DNA of 64,000 nucleotides from Cunninghamella blakesleeana (lineage: Eukaryota; Mucoromycota; Mucoromycetes; Mucorales; Cunninghamellaceae), in contig JAFCIZ010000005.1 in assembly GCA_017871115.1 (NCBI GenBank), forward strand, positions 1,302,001 to 1,366,000. The letters run 5' to 3'. Positions within the stretch are counted from its first letter, which is position 1. Every line of letters starts with the position of its first letter. The translations under genes were made by a program, and so were the position numbers. The notes beneath the pieces were generated by a model. It had not been told where the DNA came from. It worked only from the letters and a program-made list of their open reading frames with translations, and made no database searches. Shown piece by piece: positions 46,363 through 64,000 of the stretch.

Positions 46363-47248
46363 ATGGGTTGCTGTGGCAGCAAAGAAGAACATGAAGTAAG
46401 GACATATAAATACCACTTTATTATATATTATATTTACTTTTATATATGTTATTTATTATATATAAATACATTTTTATTTATTTTAGGATGATATTCGAGA
46501 ACCTTTACTTGGCACTGATACAAATAACGATAGGTATGCATTTTATTTTATTTATTGTAAATAAAACAAGATACCAACTTGCCTTTATTAAAGTTAACTT
46601 TTTTTCATTTTTTCATTATTATTTTATATTAAATATATGTAGTCGTTTAACTTATCAGTCAACGGATATGATTGATCCAAAACAAGAACAGGACTTTTGG
46701 AATAGTGTTATTGAGCGAACAACGCAGTAAGTATCCCTTGCTATTTTTTCAAGTAGAATATAATAAAACGTGAAGACTCACTACATATATATTATTTATC
46801 CGTATAATTGCATAGAAATCTAATCGATATATCGAGTTCACAAACCGATGCTTTACAAGATCAAGATATTAATGAGAGGACAGAAAAGTATCGGGATATA
46901 ATCAATCAAATTCCATATAAACATAGATCATCTTTAGTGAATAATACTAAATTAAATGGTACACCTATGTCTCCCTCTTTATCTGCAACACACCATCATC
47001 ATCATATTTCTACATCGTCATCAGCTTCATCATCAGCTGCTGCTTTCGCTGGATTAGACCATATTAATGTAGATACATTGATTAATTTAGTTAAAACTAA
47101 TCATGAATTTATAAACGAGCAAAAAGATTGGTTAAATGAAACGGTGGAAGAGATTCAACAAGCTTTAAGTCAGTTTGAAGTTCAACCTGTTGGTGATATG
47201 GTGATCCATCTTGCAACACCTAATTCAATTCATATTCAATCTTATTAA
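46363..47248 (+). CDS. LAMTOR1: LAMTOR1-like Ragulator/EGO membrane anchor
   Basis: Four exons: 46363-46395, 46487-46533, 46643-46726, 46816-47248, encoding 198 residues. It opens MGCCGSKEE: Gly2 for N-myristoylation and Cys3-Cys4 for palmitoylation, as in LAMTOR1/p18. Then an acidic DDIREPLL dileucine-like element, as in LAMTOR1, and the helix DPKQEQDFWNSVIERTTQNLIDISSSQTDALQDQDINERTEKYR, which matches the LAMTOR1 wrap-around helix (SILAKTASNIIDVS region). A His/Ser-rich linker follows, then a last helical part ending QFEVQPVGDMVIHL. LAMTOR1 ties the Rag GTPases and TORC1 to the vacuole or lysosome for nutrient sensing; the yeast counterpart is Meh1/Ego1. The first exon encodes exactly the lipid-anchor peptide. 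Confidence 0.85.
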
Positions 47249-47506
47249 AATAACAATAATAATTATATATACTCTTTAAAAATTATTCATTCATTTCTTC
47301 TCATATGTGTATTATCTTATTCTCATTTTTTTATCACTATAATCAACAACAAAAAAATATATATTTTAAAATGCAATATCCTACTTTCCATTCATTACTT
47401 TACATTTATAAATATAAAATCACTTTCTTTCCCATAGTTTTCCAAATTATATCTTAAAAATAAAATAAAATACAAATAAAAATATGATTCTCAATTTATT
47501 AATTTA
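47249..47506. other. Convergent 3' gap
   Basis: 258 bp between the LAMTOR1-like and POL12 stop codons; A/T runs only. Confidence 0.5.
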
Positions 47507-50319
47507 TTATAATTTTACTAAATCTACTCTTGTTCTTTCATGAACGGCATCATTATTACTTGATCTTGGATGTATAGTTAATCTAGCATAAGTTCCACCC
47601 GATTGTCTTTTACATAAATGACCAGGATTAATGCAGAGCACATCATCAACAAGCTAAGAAAAAAAAATGAAAATTGAAAAATCAAAGTAGAGAAAAAGAA
47701 GGAAAGGGAATGATTAATAATCATATATCTTGTATAAAAATCTTCTATTTTATTTTTAATTTTATATTACCTTCGTAAAATGTCGTAATTGAGATGGAAG
47801 AATTAAGATATCAGGTCGCATTGACAATTGAAGATTTACCATTTGATCTGCATCAATGCTATCGTTTTTTGAAGTAGGGAATAATGGATAGAAGCTATAA
47901 AATAATAATAGTAATAATAAAAAAAAAAAAAATGAATATATAAATGTTTAATTATATCACTTTTCACTTTTTTTACTTTTTTTTTTTAAAAAAAAATAGC
48001 AATAATAATAATATATAAATATCTATTTCCCACTTTACTTTTGCTGTTGTAATAAATGCCTTGATAGAGTAGCTAATCTATCTTTTGATCCATCGCTTGA
48101 TGTTTTTGATATTTCTTGCTGTCCTAAACTTAACAATACATCCATGTTTGCAATTGCAATATCTGTACCGTTGATTCGAATTATTGATGGGTTGCCAAGT
48201 GAATGGACTTTATTGGATAAATTCAAATCAATAGATGGTAAACCTGGTTGTGGATAAAGTGGATAGTCATGTATAATATCATCTGCATGAGGTAGAATCA
48301 TTAATTGAAGATTTGGTTGGATCTGTAAAAGCTTATTCAGTTTTGTTGCAATGTAATTTTTAAAAATGTCATCGGGTAACTCATCTATTTCGCCATTCAT
48401 TATTAATGGGTGTGTTGCAGAAACAAATGGTCCTAACTATATTATATATATATATATATATATATGAATTTGAGAAACTTATCTAGGAATGTATATATAT
48501 ATATATATATATATATTTAATCGTAATATTTTCACCTACCAATATTAATGCATTAGGTTTTTCATTTTGACAAAGGGTAATTAATTCTTCTAAAGGTTGA
48601 AAAGATAAATCATTATCAAGTGTATAAGGTCCAGCTGATAGAATGATATCTGTGATTTGTGTATTATCTATAGGTTGATCTTCATCCATTTTATCTTCTA
48701 TATTTTGTTCATTGAATGGTGGTGGTATGGGCGGCTATAATATACGTATTTTAAATTAACCGTGATATACTATTGTTGTTTTTTTTATTTAATCATATTT
48801 TTCTTTTATTTACGTACCAAAATAAATTGTTCTACTTTAAATGACTTTCCTGTTATATTGGCCCCTTGAACAGCAACAATCTACCATCAAAATAAATAAA
48901 TAAAATTGGTGATTAAAATTCCATTCCTTTTCATTTTTTTTTCTTTTAATATTAATAGTAATAATAAAATTATTATTTACCTGACCAGGAAATAAAGAAT
49001 AATCTTTTACATTACTTATATCCAACGGAATACGTTTTCCCATCCCCAAAGTACGCGATGATTCCAGCATGATTGATTTTGAATTTAATTTGCCGTCGGT
49101 CGCATCACAGCATATACGACCTACAGCTGTCACCAAATCTTGTGTTGTTCGATTAGGGTTGCTATATCCTTCTTCTAATCCATAATGTTCTGCTATTACT
49201 TCTGCTATATAATCAATTCGATCATCCAATACTATAGATATATAAGAAATAATAGTAAAATAAAATAAATATTATATTTTTTCTGCAGTTTTATATATAT
49301 TGATCCTTTTATATTTACCTTCTGATTTATTTCTAATTTTTTCAAACATGTATCGATATTTTTGTATAGGAGGTTGAATAAGCTGAAAAGCGGTTTTTAG
49401 TATATCATGATCTTTTGCATCAAGTTGTAAGTGCGAGTTATATTGTGAATCAATTTTATTTATTTCTTTACGGTCAGAGAACGGTACGGAAGTTTGTGAT
49501 CTACGCCAATAAAATCATACAAATGGAACATAAAAATTTTATAAGTATATAAGTCCATAGAATACATAGTAATTCTAATTTATATATATCTATGTTTATT
49601 ATTTACTGTTGTAAGTTTGAAGTGATAGAAGGAACTGTTGATGTTGGTGGTACTTTTCCTTTATTAACCTTTGAACTAGTAGGAAATACTTGGCTATTAT
49701 TTGATAATTTTGACAAGCTATATATAAATAATAAAAAAAGGTGATAGATTATACTTAATATTAGTTTCCAATTTTTTTTTTTTTTTCGTTTTTTTCTTTC
49801 TATTCATAATATTCCAGATAATAATAAAGAGATTACACATACAATTCTCCTACTTGATCTTTACTTTCATCTACATCCATAAGTTCAGCAAAATTGATTG
49901 AAGTATTTCGTTGTTGTTTTAAAGCAGGTGTTTGTTTATTGGTATTGCTTGTTGAAGGACGTGAAGCTTTTTCAAAAGATCGTTGTATGGTTGTCCGAAG
50001 ATCTCTAGCGACATCAACGCTAATTTTTTTATTTTTGACATTAATAGAATAAGCTTCCCATTTATATTTTAAATCTTCAGGTGTTAATGAATACAATCGA
50101 CAAATAGAATCCACTAAGAATAAAATTGAAAAAATAATATATATATTGTAGTATAAATTAATATGACATTTTTTTGGATAAAAATATATTTTTATTTTTT
50201 CCATATATAAATCCTTTTATTTTTATTTTTTGGGAGTAAAAATTACATTCTAATAATATATCAGCATTTTCATTTTCATCAAGATTAAATATTTTTGCAA
50301 GTTGAGTGATTATACTCAT
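47507..50319 (-). CDS. POL12: DNA polymerase alpha subunit B
   Basis: Ten minus-strand exons: 50247-50319, 49837-50113, 49607-49717, 49319-49500, 48981-49231, 48818-48880, 48540-48734, 48039-48436, 47771-47894, 47507-47653, giving 606 residues, typical for POLA2/Pol12. The N-terminal helical domain (QLAKIFNLDENENADILLELDSICRLYSLTPEDLKYKWEAY) binds partners; a Ser/Thr-rich linker follows. The OB-fold region shows DISNVKDYSLFPGQIVAVQGANITGKSF. The inactive phosphoesterase domain has MVSAGPYT-like IILSAGPYTLDNDLSFQPLEEL, ALILLGPFVSATHP, LQLMILPHADDI, RINGTDIAIANMDVL, HLCKRQSGGTYARLTIHP. The last block is diagnostic for B subunits. The protein is regulatory in the primase-polymerase alpha complex at replication start. 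It is divergent from PRMT3, with about 210 bp between the ATGs. Confidence 0.95.
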
Positions 50320-50530
50320 TTAGAATATTTTATAGATATAAGGTAAAAAAAAGAAAAATCAAAACGCGATTTTTTTTAATATCACGACCAAAAAAAAGAG
50401 GGGAAACGAAATTTAAACTAACCAACCAAAATCACGCAAAGCCACTATAATTTTTTTAAAAATCAAGCATTTTTTTTCTTTCGCTTTTCCTTTCCTTTTT
50501 TTTTTAATAAAAAAACTAGTAAAAAAACAC
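50320..50530. promoter_or_regulatory. Bidirectional upstream region of POL12 and PRMT3
   Basis: 211 bp between divergent ATGs. It includes two short words AAAACGCGA and CACGCAAAG-like around 50363 and 50433. AACGCG is like the MCB element core (ACGCGT) used by fungal G1/S factors, plausible for a replication gene, but one imperfect site is weak evidence. Confidence 0.35.
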
Positions 50531-53276
<2,746 letters not shown>

Positions 53277-53585
53277 AAAAACTTTTATATTTATATTCTA
53301 TATTTATACTATATTTTATATTCTATTTTTTTTTTTATTTTTATACATATATACATAGATACATGTATTTATTATTCTTATTATTTTATCATCATATATT
53401 TATTATAATTATATAGCGCATTCAATTTTTCATTTTTGTTTTTTATTTTTATTTTTTAAGTTTCCCATTTTAATATAGTTATACTATTATGTAGATAGAT
53501 TTTATTTTTTTCAATTAATATATATTTACAAATATGTTAATTTATTATGTTTTCTACTTATATATATTTATATATAAATATATAT
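53277..53585. other. Convergent 3' gap between PRMT3 and CDC7
   Basis: 309 bp, almost all A and T, shared by the two 3' ends; no gene seen. Confidence 0.5.
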
Positions 53586-57401
<3,816 letters not shown>

Positions 57402-57421
57402 ATTAGTTATAGAGTAATATA

Positions 57422-57459
<38 letters not shown>

Positions 57460-57801
57460 CTTATTTATATGATAAATTATATAGGTATATCAAATCAAAA
57501 AAAAAATATAAATAATATTTTCTTATTCAGTATATATTAAATGTTAAAAAAGGAAAACTATATATGGAAAGAAAAGTAATATATATTTATATTATTTTAA
57601 ATAAAATAGAAAAAAAAGAGAAAGTAAAAAAGAGCTTCACTAAATTAAAAAAATTTAAAATAGCGGCTCTTTAAAAAAAGTTAAGGTCTTTATTTTTTGA
57701 CTGGTGGTGGTGGCTGGTGAACTTTTTAAAAAAATTATGCTCGCTTCTTTTTTTCTTCCCCTTTCCTTATTCTTTTAAAAATAAACTAAAGTAATACATA
57801 A
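57402..57801. promoter_or_regulatory. Shared upstream region of CDC7 and TRM11
   Basis: 400 bp between divergent ATGs, with a TA microsatellite next to the CDC7 start (about 57418-57458). No other feature recognised. Confidence 0.4.
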
Positions 57802-59947
57802 ATGCCGTTTTATTTAGTTCAATTTGCTCAGGTATATATTAAAATATCAAGATAAAGATATATAAACATATAAAGGAAGTGTAAGAAAATAATTTATACT
57901 CATATTTATATATTAATTTTATAGCTTCATGATGAATTCAGGTTACCAGAGTTCGAGTCTTTAGCTGTATTAGAAAATGTCAAATACAACTACACAAAAG
58001 ATAATTATAGATCTGATGTAATTATATATATATATATATATATGGAAATATATTCAGTTATTTTATACTTAAACTCGTATGAATATATTTTTATTTTATT
58101 TTATTATATTATATTTAGAATCCATTTTTCAAAATTGAATTAGAATCAGACGACGATGCTCGCAAGCTTGTTAAACGCTCTATTTTGATAAAGTAGGGCT
58201 TTTTTTAATATATATATATATATAAATATGGGAATGGGGGTTACTAGGAATTATTTATTTATATATACTATATTATATTTTATACTATCCAACAGGAAAA
58301 TATATGAATTATGGGGTGAAGGGTCAACGTATGAACAAGTCCATGAACAAGTGAAGGCACATCCTGAAAAGTGGGATGAGTATAAAATGCAATCATTTAA
58401 ATTCAATGTATCTTCATTTGGAAGAACAGTAACTGCCAAGGAACAATTAAATGTGATCAATTCATTTGCATATCTTGGATTTGAAGGCGATATTGATTTA
58501 AAAAACCCTCAAGTCAAATTTGGTGTATTAGAAGATTATGGTAATAAAGAATTGAAAACTGACACCGGAAAGAGAACCATCCAATACGTATATATGGGTC
58601 GTGAGGTGGCTGAGGGTAGTCGTGATTTAATACAAAAATATAATTTAAAAAAGAGAAATTATTTGGGAACAACATCTATGGATGCTGAATTATCTTTAGT
58701 GATGGCAAATCAAGCCTTGGCCTCACCCGGTAAATTGGTTTATGATCCATTTGTTGGAACTGGTAGCTTTTTGTTTACATGTGCTCATTTTGGTGCTTTT
58801 ACTTTGGGTTCGGATATTGATGGTAGACAAATTCGTGGTAAATCAAAAGAGAGTGGTGTCAAAGCAAATATAGAACAATATAGTTTACAAGGTCGGGTAT
58901 TGGATTCTTTGGTATTTGATGTTTGCCATCATCCATGGCGCTGCGATAATTGGATCGATGCTATTGTTACAGGTAAAGTAAACATAAAGAAAATGATTAT
59001 AAAGCAATTTTTTTTTTATTTTTTTTTTTGGTGATGGGCAAAAAAAATATAATATAATGAAATAGAAAAAGGATATTAATTCGTTTCATTTATTTTTGTT
59101 TTTATTTTTTTATATTTGTAATTATTTTTTTAGATCGTAAGTGGAATTTTGATTAATCAAGGATTATAAATATAATGGAAATAACTTCTAATAAATTGAT
59201 ATACTCTAATGAGTAATAATTACTATTTATTTATTTATTTATTTTAATATGAAGCTCCTTATGGTGTTCGTGCTGGCGCGAAAAGATTAGGTCGTAAAGA
59301 CGAAGTAAATAAGCCGTTGCAATTTCGATCTTATGAAGGAATACCAATGTACTTGTAAGTATTAATATTATCTATTTAAAAAATAAAAAAATCTTTTTAT
59401 TTTTACTATATATATGAAAAATTTTAATATAATTCTTATATGTATTATTATTATTTTATTAGACGAAAAGATTATTATCCACCAACAAAACCATATGAAA
59501 TGTCAGAAGTATTGGCAGATTTATTAGAATTTTCAGCTAAACATCTTCGTATTGGAGGGAGATTAGTATACTGGTTACCAACAGTTGTAGATGAGTATTC
59601 AAATACAGATGTACCTGAACATCCATGTATGCTTCTTATATCTAATAGTGAGCAAAATTTTGGCCAATGGTCTCGACGATTAATTACAATGGAAAAAGTG
59701 AAAGAATGGGATTCAAATTCAAATTATGAAACTACTAAATCAGATTCACCAAAAAGTCTTGGTCATTACTTGTTTAGAGATAAGGTATGAATTTAAATTA
59801 AATAGAGGTGAAAAATAAGAACTAAGATATAATTTTCTAACATAATATATATATATTTATATATATGCCTGTGTGTGTATGTACGAATTTTTTTTTCTTT
59901 AATAGTACTTTAGTTTTGGTCGACAAAATGAAGAGCAATTAGAATAG
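57802..59947 (+). CDS. TRM11: tRNA (guanine-10-N2)-methyltransferase catalytic subunit, with a 3-nt microexon
   Basis: Eight exons: 57802-57831, 57925-58017, 58119-58192, 58296-58972, 59134-59136, 59255-59354, 59463-59784, 59906-59947, giving 446 residues. The N-terminal part (MPFYLVQFAQLHDEFRLPEFESL) and THUMP-like region are typical of Trm11. The SAM site is YDPFVGTGSFLF, strand 2 is LGSDIDGRQIRGK, and motif IV is DPPYGVRAGAKR. The Asp-Pro of motif IV comes from codons split by a 3-nt exon ATC: ACA G|ATC|CT CCT TAT. Skipping it stays in frame but gives TAPYG without the catalytic Asp. The enzyme, with Trm112, makes m2G10 in tRNA in the cytosol. It ends SFGRQNEEQLE. Divergent to CDC7. Confidence 0.94.
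59134..59136 (+). other. 3-nt microexon of TRM11
   Basis: Sequence TTTTTTTAG|ATC|GTAAGTGG: good acceptor, three bases, consensus donor. Inclusion restores the invariant D-P-P-Y; the flanking introns are 161 and 118 bp. Confidence 0.85.
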
Positions 59948-60406
59948 ATTTTTTTTTTAATTTAAATAAAAAGATTACCATTGCATAAATAATTGAAAGG
60001 GTTACTATAAATAGTAAATGGGTATAAATTTACCCTTGTCATATATTTTTGGCGTGTTTTTAAGAAGGAGAAAAAAAAGGTTTATTGTTTAGGAATATAC
60101 ATTGAGAAAATATGATTAGTTATCATTTATATGTAACAACAACATTTACGTATTTTATATTTTCCCATAAGCTAATATTTTTTATTTACATTTCTTTATG
60201 TCCAAAGTAAAAAAGATGACAATTAAAACAATTCTGTAAAAAAAAGATCGATCATTTTTAATGCCCGCCACCCCACAATGAAATAAAGATTTCCAATTTT
60301 TTTTCCCAGTTCTTTCACTCTCTTTTCCTTTCTTTTCTTTTTCTTTCTTTTTTTTTTCATTTCCTTTTTTATTCTTATTTATTTTATTAATATATTTCTA
60401 CGTATT
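59948..60406. other. Intergenic between TRM11 and the FATP gene
   Basis: 459 bp holding the TRM11 3' end and the FATP promoter. A pyrimidine-rich tract (about 60296-60375) lies just upstream of the FATP ATG. Confidence 0.5.
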
Positions 60407-60439
60407 ATGTCAACTGGTAATATATATAATTATTGTCAT

Positions 60440-60474
<35 letters not shown>

Positions 60475-62741
60475 GGTATTCATTTATAATTATTAATGTC
60501 TTGTGGTAGATTTATTTTTGAAAGCGACAAAGGCAACTGCCGGTATATTGGGGGCTATGTATTTAGATGCTAAGTATAACATTCGTAATGACTTGAAAAC
60601 CATTTATCGTGGGATAAAAATAAAATCAGAGTATGTATATATATATATATGTGTGTGTATGTGTATGTGTATATATATTAATATTGAAAGTTAACAATAT
60701 TATTATATTATTATTTAAACATTTTTTTTTAATATGTAGTTTAACTAAGCTTGCTCAGGAAAAACGTATAAATACATATTATCGCTTTAAAGAAAAGGCC
60801 AAAGAAAACCCAAATCGTGTATTTCTTTTATTTGAAGGCAAAGCTTATACTTTTCTCGATATTGAAAGAGGTAATATTAATGTAAATTAAAATATATGTC
60901 ATCATTCAAAAAAATTAACAATTTGTATTAATATATCATTTATTCTTCTATTTTATTTTATTTTATTTAGCTTCTAATCAATTGGTAATTTTTACTGTTT
61001 TTATTATAACTATTTTTTTTTTTTTTTTTTTTGTTCTTTTTTTTAAAAAAAATCTTAACTGTTTTATGAATATATATATATATATATATATTAGGCAAAC
61101 TGGTTACTTGCACAAAATGTTCAGCATCAAGGTAATAAATAAATATATACTATTTTAAAAAAAATAAAAATAAAGTACAGATAATAGGAATAGTAAAAAA
61201 GGGAAATTGCATTAACTTTACTCACGTAAACTCTATCTGTTTTATTTTTATTTTTATATTTTATCTTAGATCGTATTTGCATGATGTACCAAAACCATCC
61301 AACATTTATTATAACATGGTTAGCTATCATTAAAATCGGTGCGGTGGCAGCATTCATTAATCACAATTTAAGCGATGATTCCTTATTACACTGTGTTACT
61401 ATCGTAAATGCTAAATTACTTCTCTTTGATCCAATTTATAAAGACCAAGTGGCTACTATTGTTGATAGAATTCCTTCTACTTTAAATTTGGTTGCTTATG
61501 GTGAAGGAACAGAAAAGAATGAGTATGGCTCATTACCTTTTGCTGAATGGTTATCTCCTTCTATCTTATCAAATTATTCTTCTAATGATGTCAGTGAAGA
61601 TTATATTAAAAAAACCACACCTCTTGATATTGCTATGTTGATTTATACCAGGTAGGGCAATACACACACTCACTCACTCACACACATATATATATACTAA
61701 TTAAAAAAAATCAATTTTATTTTTCTTTTATATTTTTATTTTTATAGTGGAACTACTGGGATGCCAAAGGTATATAGCTATTTATACAATTCTTTTTTTT
61801 TTTTTTCCTTTGAAAAAAATAAAATAAAAATATATTAATTTACAAAAATTTTAACCCGTATATACTTTTAAATAGGCCGCTTCTATTTCACACGTTCGAG
61901 CAAATCTTGCTGCAATGGGATATTCATCTGTTTTGAATTTGACACCATCTGATCGCATGTACTCAATACTACCACTTTACCATAGCTCAGGATGTAAGAT
62001 AAAATAAAGTGATTGAATATATATAAATATAAATCATGAATGCTATATTAAGTAATACATTTATTAATTGTTTATTATTTAGTTTTAATTTCATTAATTT
62101 CACCTCTATATGCAAATTCGACTGTTGTATTGGGCCGTAAATTTTCAGCATCAAGATTTTGGGATGATGTTGTAAAGTATGAAATTACTTCATTTATTGT
62201 AAGTGCATTTTTTTATAACATATTATTATCATTTTTGTTTCATTAATCAATAATAATAATTTTTATAATAAACTTTATATTATAGTACATTGGTGAGTTA
62301 TGCCGGTATTTGCTTAATAGCCCGGTTCATCCCCAAGAAAACAATCATAAAATTCGAATCATTTGCGGCAATGGTATGCGTCCTGATGTATGGAATAAAT
62401 TCCGTAATCGATTCAAAATTCCTACAATTGTAGAGGTATATACACTACTATTATTATTATGTATTTATCATATACTATTATTGTTATGAATATTATTATA
62501 TTTAATATATTTTTTTATTTCTATTTTTTATTAATGTATCATTGTAGTTTTTTGCATCAACTGAAGGTTTAGGTTCAACTATGAACGTTAATCATAATGA
62601 ATATGGAGCTGGTGCCATTGGTTTGAAAGGTCCTCTGTTAAGGCTTTTTACAAAGAATACTAAAATTGTCAAAATTGACCCTGAGTCTGGTGAACCTTTA
62701 CGTGGAAAGAATGGCTATTTAATTGAAGTAAGTTTATTTAC

Positions 62742-62774
<33 letters not shown>

Positions 62775-63601
62775 TTATATATTTACTTTTATACTTTAAT
62801 TTTATACTACTTATTAGGCAAATTTTGGTGAAAATGGTGAAATGATTGCTGAAGTAGATCCTAATCCTGTTTCCCCTATGTATTTTAAAGGTTATTACAA
62901 TAATTCTTCTGGGACTAATAAAAAATTAATTCATGACGCTTTTAAAAAGGGTGACTGGTAAGAGAATAAATGATAATCAATAATAATGATAAGAGCAATA
63001 ATAACAATGATAATTATAGAAATATTGCATCCATTTTTTTTCCTTTTTAATATTTTAGTTAACTAAACCAATATTTTTTATATATTTTTTTATTTTCAAA
63101 TATGAATAAAATAGTTATTATAGATCTGGTGATATTATCAAGATGAACAAGGACGGATTTCTTTATTTCGTGGATCGTGGAGGAGATAGTTTCAGATGGA
63201 AATCTGAAAACGTAGCAACAACTGAAGTTGCTCATGCGGTGAGCACTTTTCCCGGTATCATTGAAGCAAACGTATATGGTACATTAGTTCCCGGTAATGA
63301 TGGCCGTGCAGGTATGGCTGCAATTGTAATAGAAAATGAAGCTTCCTTTGATTTTAAAGGCTTAGCTATTCATTTACAACAAAAATTACCTTCTTATGCT
63401 GTCCCATTGTTTCTTCGTATCGTGCCTTCCATGGATACTACTGGTACATTTAAACACCAAAAAGTCAGTTTTAGAAATCAAGGCATTGATTTGAATCAAA
63501 TACCTTCTGACCAACCTATTTATTGGTTAAAAAATGGTACATACTCTTTGTTTGATCAAGACTGCTTCAATCAAATCGTTACTGGAAAAGCAAAATTTTA
63601 A
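60407..63601 (+). CDS. FAT1: Fatty-acid transport protein / very-long-chain acyl-CoA synthetase (FATP/Fat1 family)
   Basis: Thirteen exons: 60407-60416, 60510-60630, 60740-60870, 60971-60984, 61095-61131, 61270-61651, 61748-61769, 61876-61993, 62083-62198, 62286-62435, 62548-62727, 62818-62957, 63115-63601, giving 635 residues. Exons 1, 4 and 7 are 10, 14 and 22 nt. The AMP-binding P-loop is YTSGTTGMPKAA (split by an intron in TSG). Other blocks: IICGNGMRPDVWNKF and FFASTEGLGS (adenylate site), GDCYYRSGDIIKMNKDGFLYFVDRGGDSFRWKSENVAT, which is the FATP/VLCS signature, and YAVPLFLRIVP. The enzyme activates long and very-long-chain fatty acids to acyl-CoA coupled to uptake; Fat1-type proteins lie in ER, peroxisome or lipid-droplet membranes. 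The last intron uses the upstream of two AGs; the other gives a stop. Confidence 0.93.
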
Positions 63602-63939
63602 AAAAAAAAAGCATTTATGAAAAGATATTATTATCGTTACCACTACCACTGCCATTGTTGTTACTTATAAGACTTATAATGGATGTGATTTATATATATA
63701 TATAGTTATATGTATTTTTATACAAATAAAACTTTTTTTTTTATTTTTGTTGTATTGGTTTTTTTTACTATATTCAGAAAATAAATTTTATGCATAAAAA
63801 AATGGTGGCTGGGGATATAATTTTAAAGTTTGGGTCTGAGTTTTTACTTTACAAAAAAAATTGAAGTTGCCATTTTTTTCTTCTTTCTCCTTTATTTTTT
63901 TTTCTACTTGACACTTTTCAGTAATAATAATAAAAAAGT
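63602..63939. other. Intergenic between FATP and RCL1
   Basis: 338 bp with A/T runs and a TA tract; FATP 3' end and RCL1 promoter. Confidence 0.5.
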
Positions 63940-64000
63940 ATGAGTAAACTATTAAAATTTGAAGGCCATAATTATCTTCGACAACGATTAATATTAGCAA
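63940..64000 (+). CDS. RCL1: RCL1-like, first 20 codons (runs off the window)
   Basis: The ATG opens MSKLLKFEGHNYLRQRLILA. This matches the start of RNA 3'-terminal phosphate cyclase-like protein Rcl1 (K-F-x-G-x-N-x-x-R-Q-R-L). Rcl1 is a nucleolar factor of the SSU processome that acts with Bms1 in 18S rRNA maturation. Only the first strand of the cyclase fold is present, so the call rests on this short motif. Confidence 0.7.
   Translation, partial: MSKLLKFEGHNYLRQRLILA

Overview
The window is nuclear DNA from a very AT-rich, intron-rich fungus. Clues are short spliceosomal introns (mostly 50-150 bp, GT..AG) in nearly every gene, homologues of SKI8, POL12, CDC7, PRMT3, TRM11, RCL1 and a Ragulator/EGO lipid-anchor subunit, asparagine-rich low-complexity protein segments, and a DIRS-type retrotransposon. 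The O2-dependent TauD-type dioxygenase argues against an anaerobic chytrid. An early-diverging zygomycete (Mucoromycota) is my best guess; this is inference, since I could run no search.

Layout. 1-26.9 kb holds the tail of a PH-domain protein gene, SKI8 (-), an intronless Kelch/BTB gene (+), an SLC41-type Mg transporter (-), a GNAT acetyltransferase (+), a TauD-family dioxygenase (-), a CDF metal transporter (-), a paraoxonase-like membrane-anchored protein (-) and a hotdog thioesterase-like protein (+) that needs a 4-nt microexon. 26.9-36.0 kb is an accessory island: an orphan ORF with 42-bp tandem repeats, a DIRS-like element with inverted termini and an internal complementary region but no visible tyrosine recombinase, and an intronless PD-(D/E)XK nuclease-like gene. 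Both orphan genes are flanked by diverged direct repeats. 36-40 kb carries two head-to-head WrbA/Pst2-type flavodoxin-like paralogues, one with a basic tail and a CaaX-like end. 40.8-42.3 kb is an intronless Lnt-like membrane CN hydrolase. 44-64 kb is dense with housekeeping genes: CTD-type phosphatase (-), LAMTOR1-like (+), POL12 (-), PRMT3 (+), CDC7 (-), TRM11 (+, with a 3-nt microexon encoding part of the catalytic DPPY motif), a FATP/very-long-chain acyl-CoA synthetase (+) and the first codons of RCL1 (+).

Genes often sit in divergent pairs with short shared upstream regions (WrbA pair, phosphatase/LAMTOR1, POL12/PRMT3, CDC7/TRM11) or converge with short 3' gaps (LAMTOR1/POL12, PRMT3/CDC7). 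Exon boundaries were built by eye from splice consensus and frame continuity; every multi-exon model given sums to a whole number of codons. None has transcript support.
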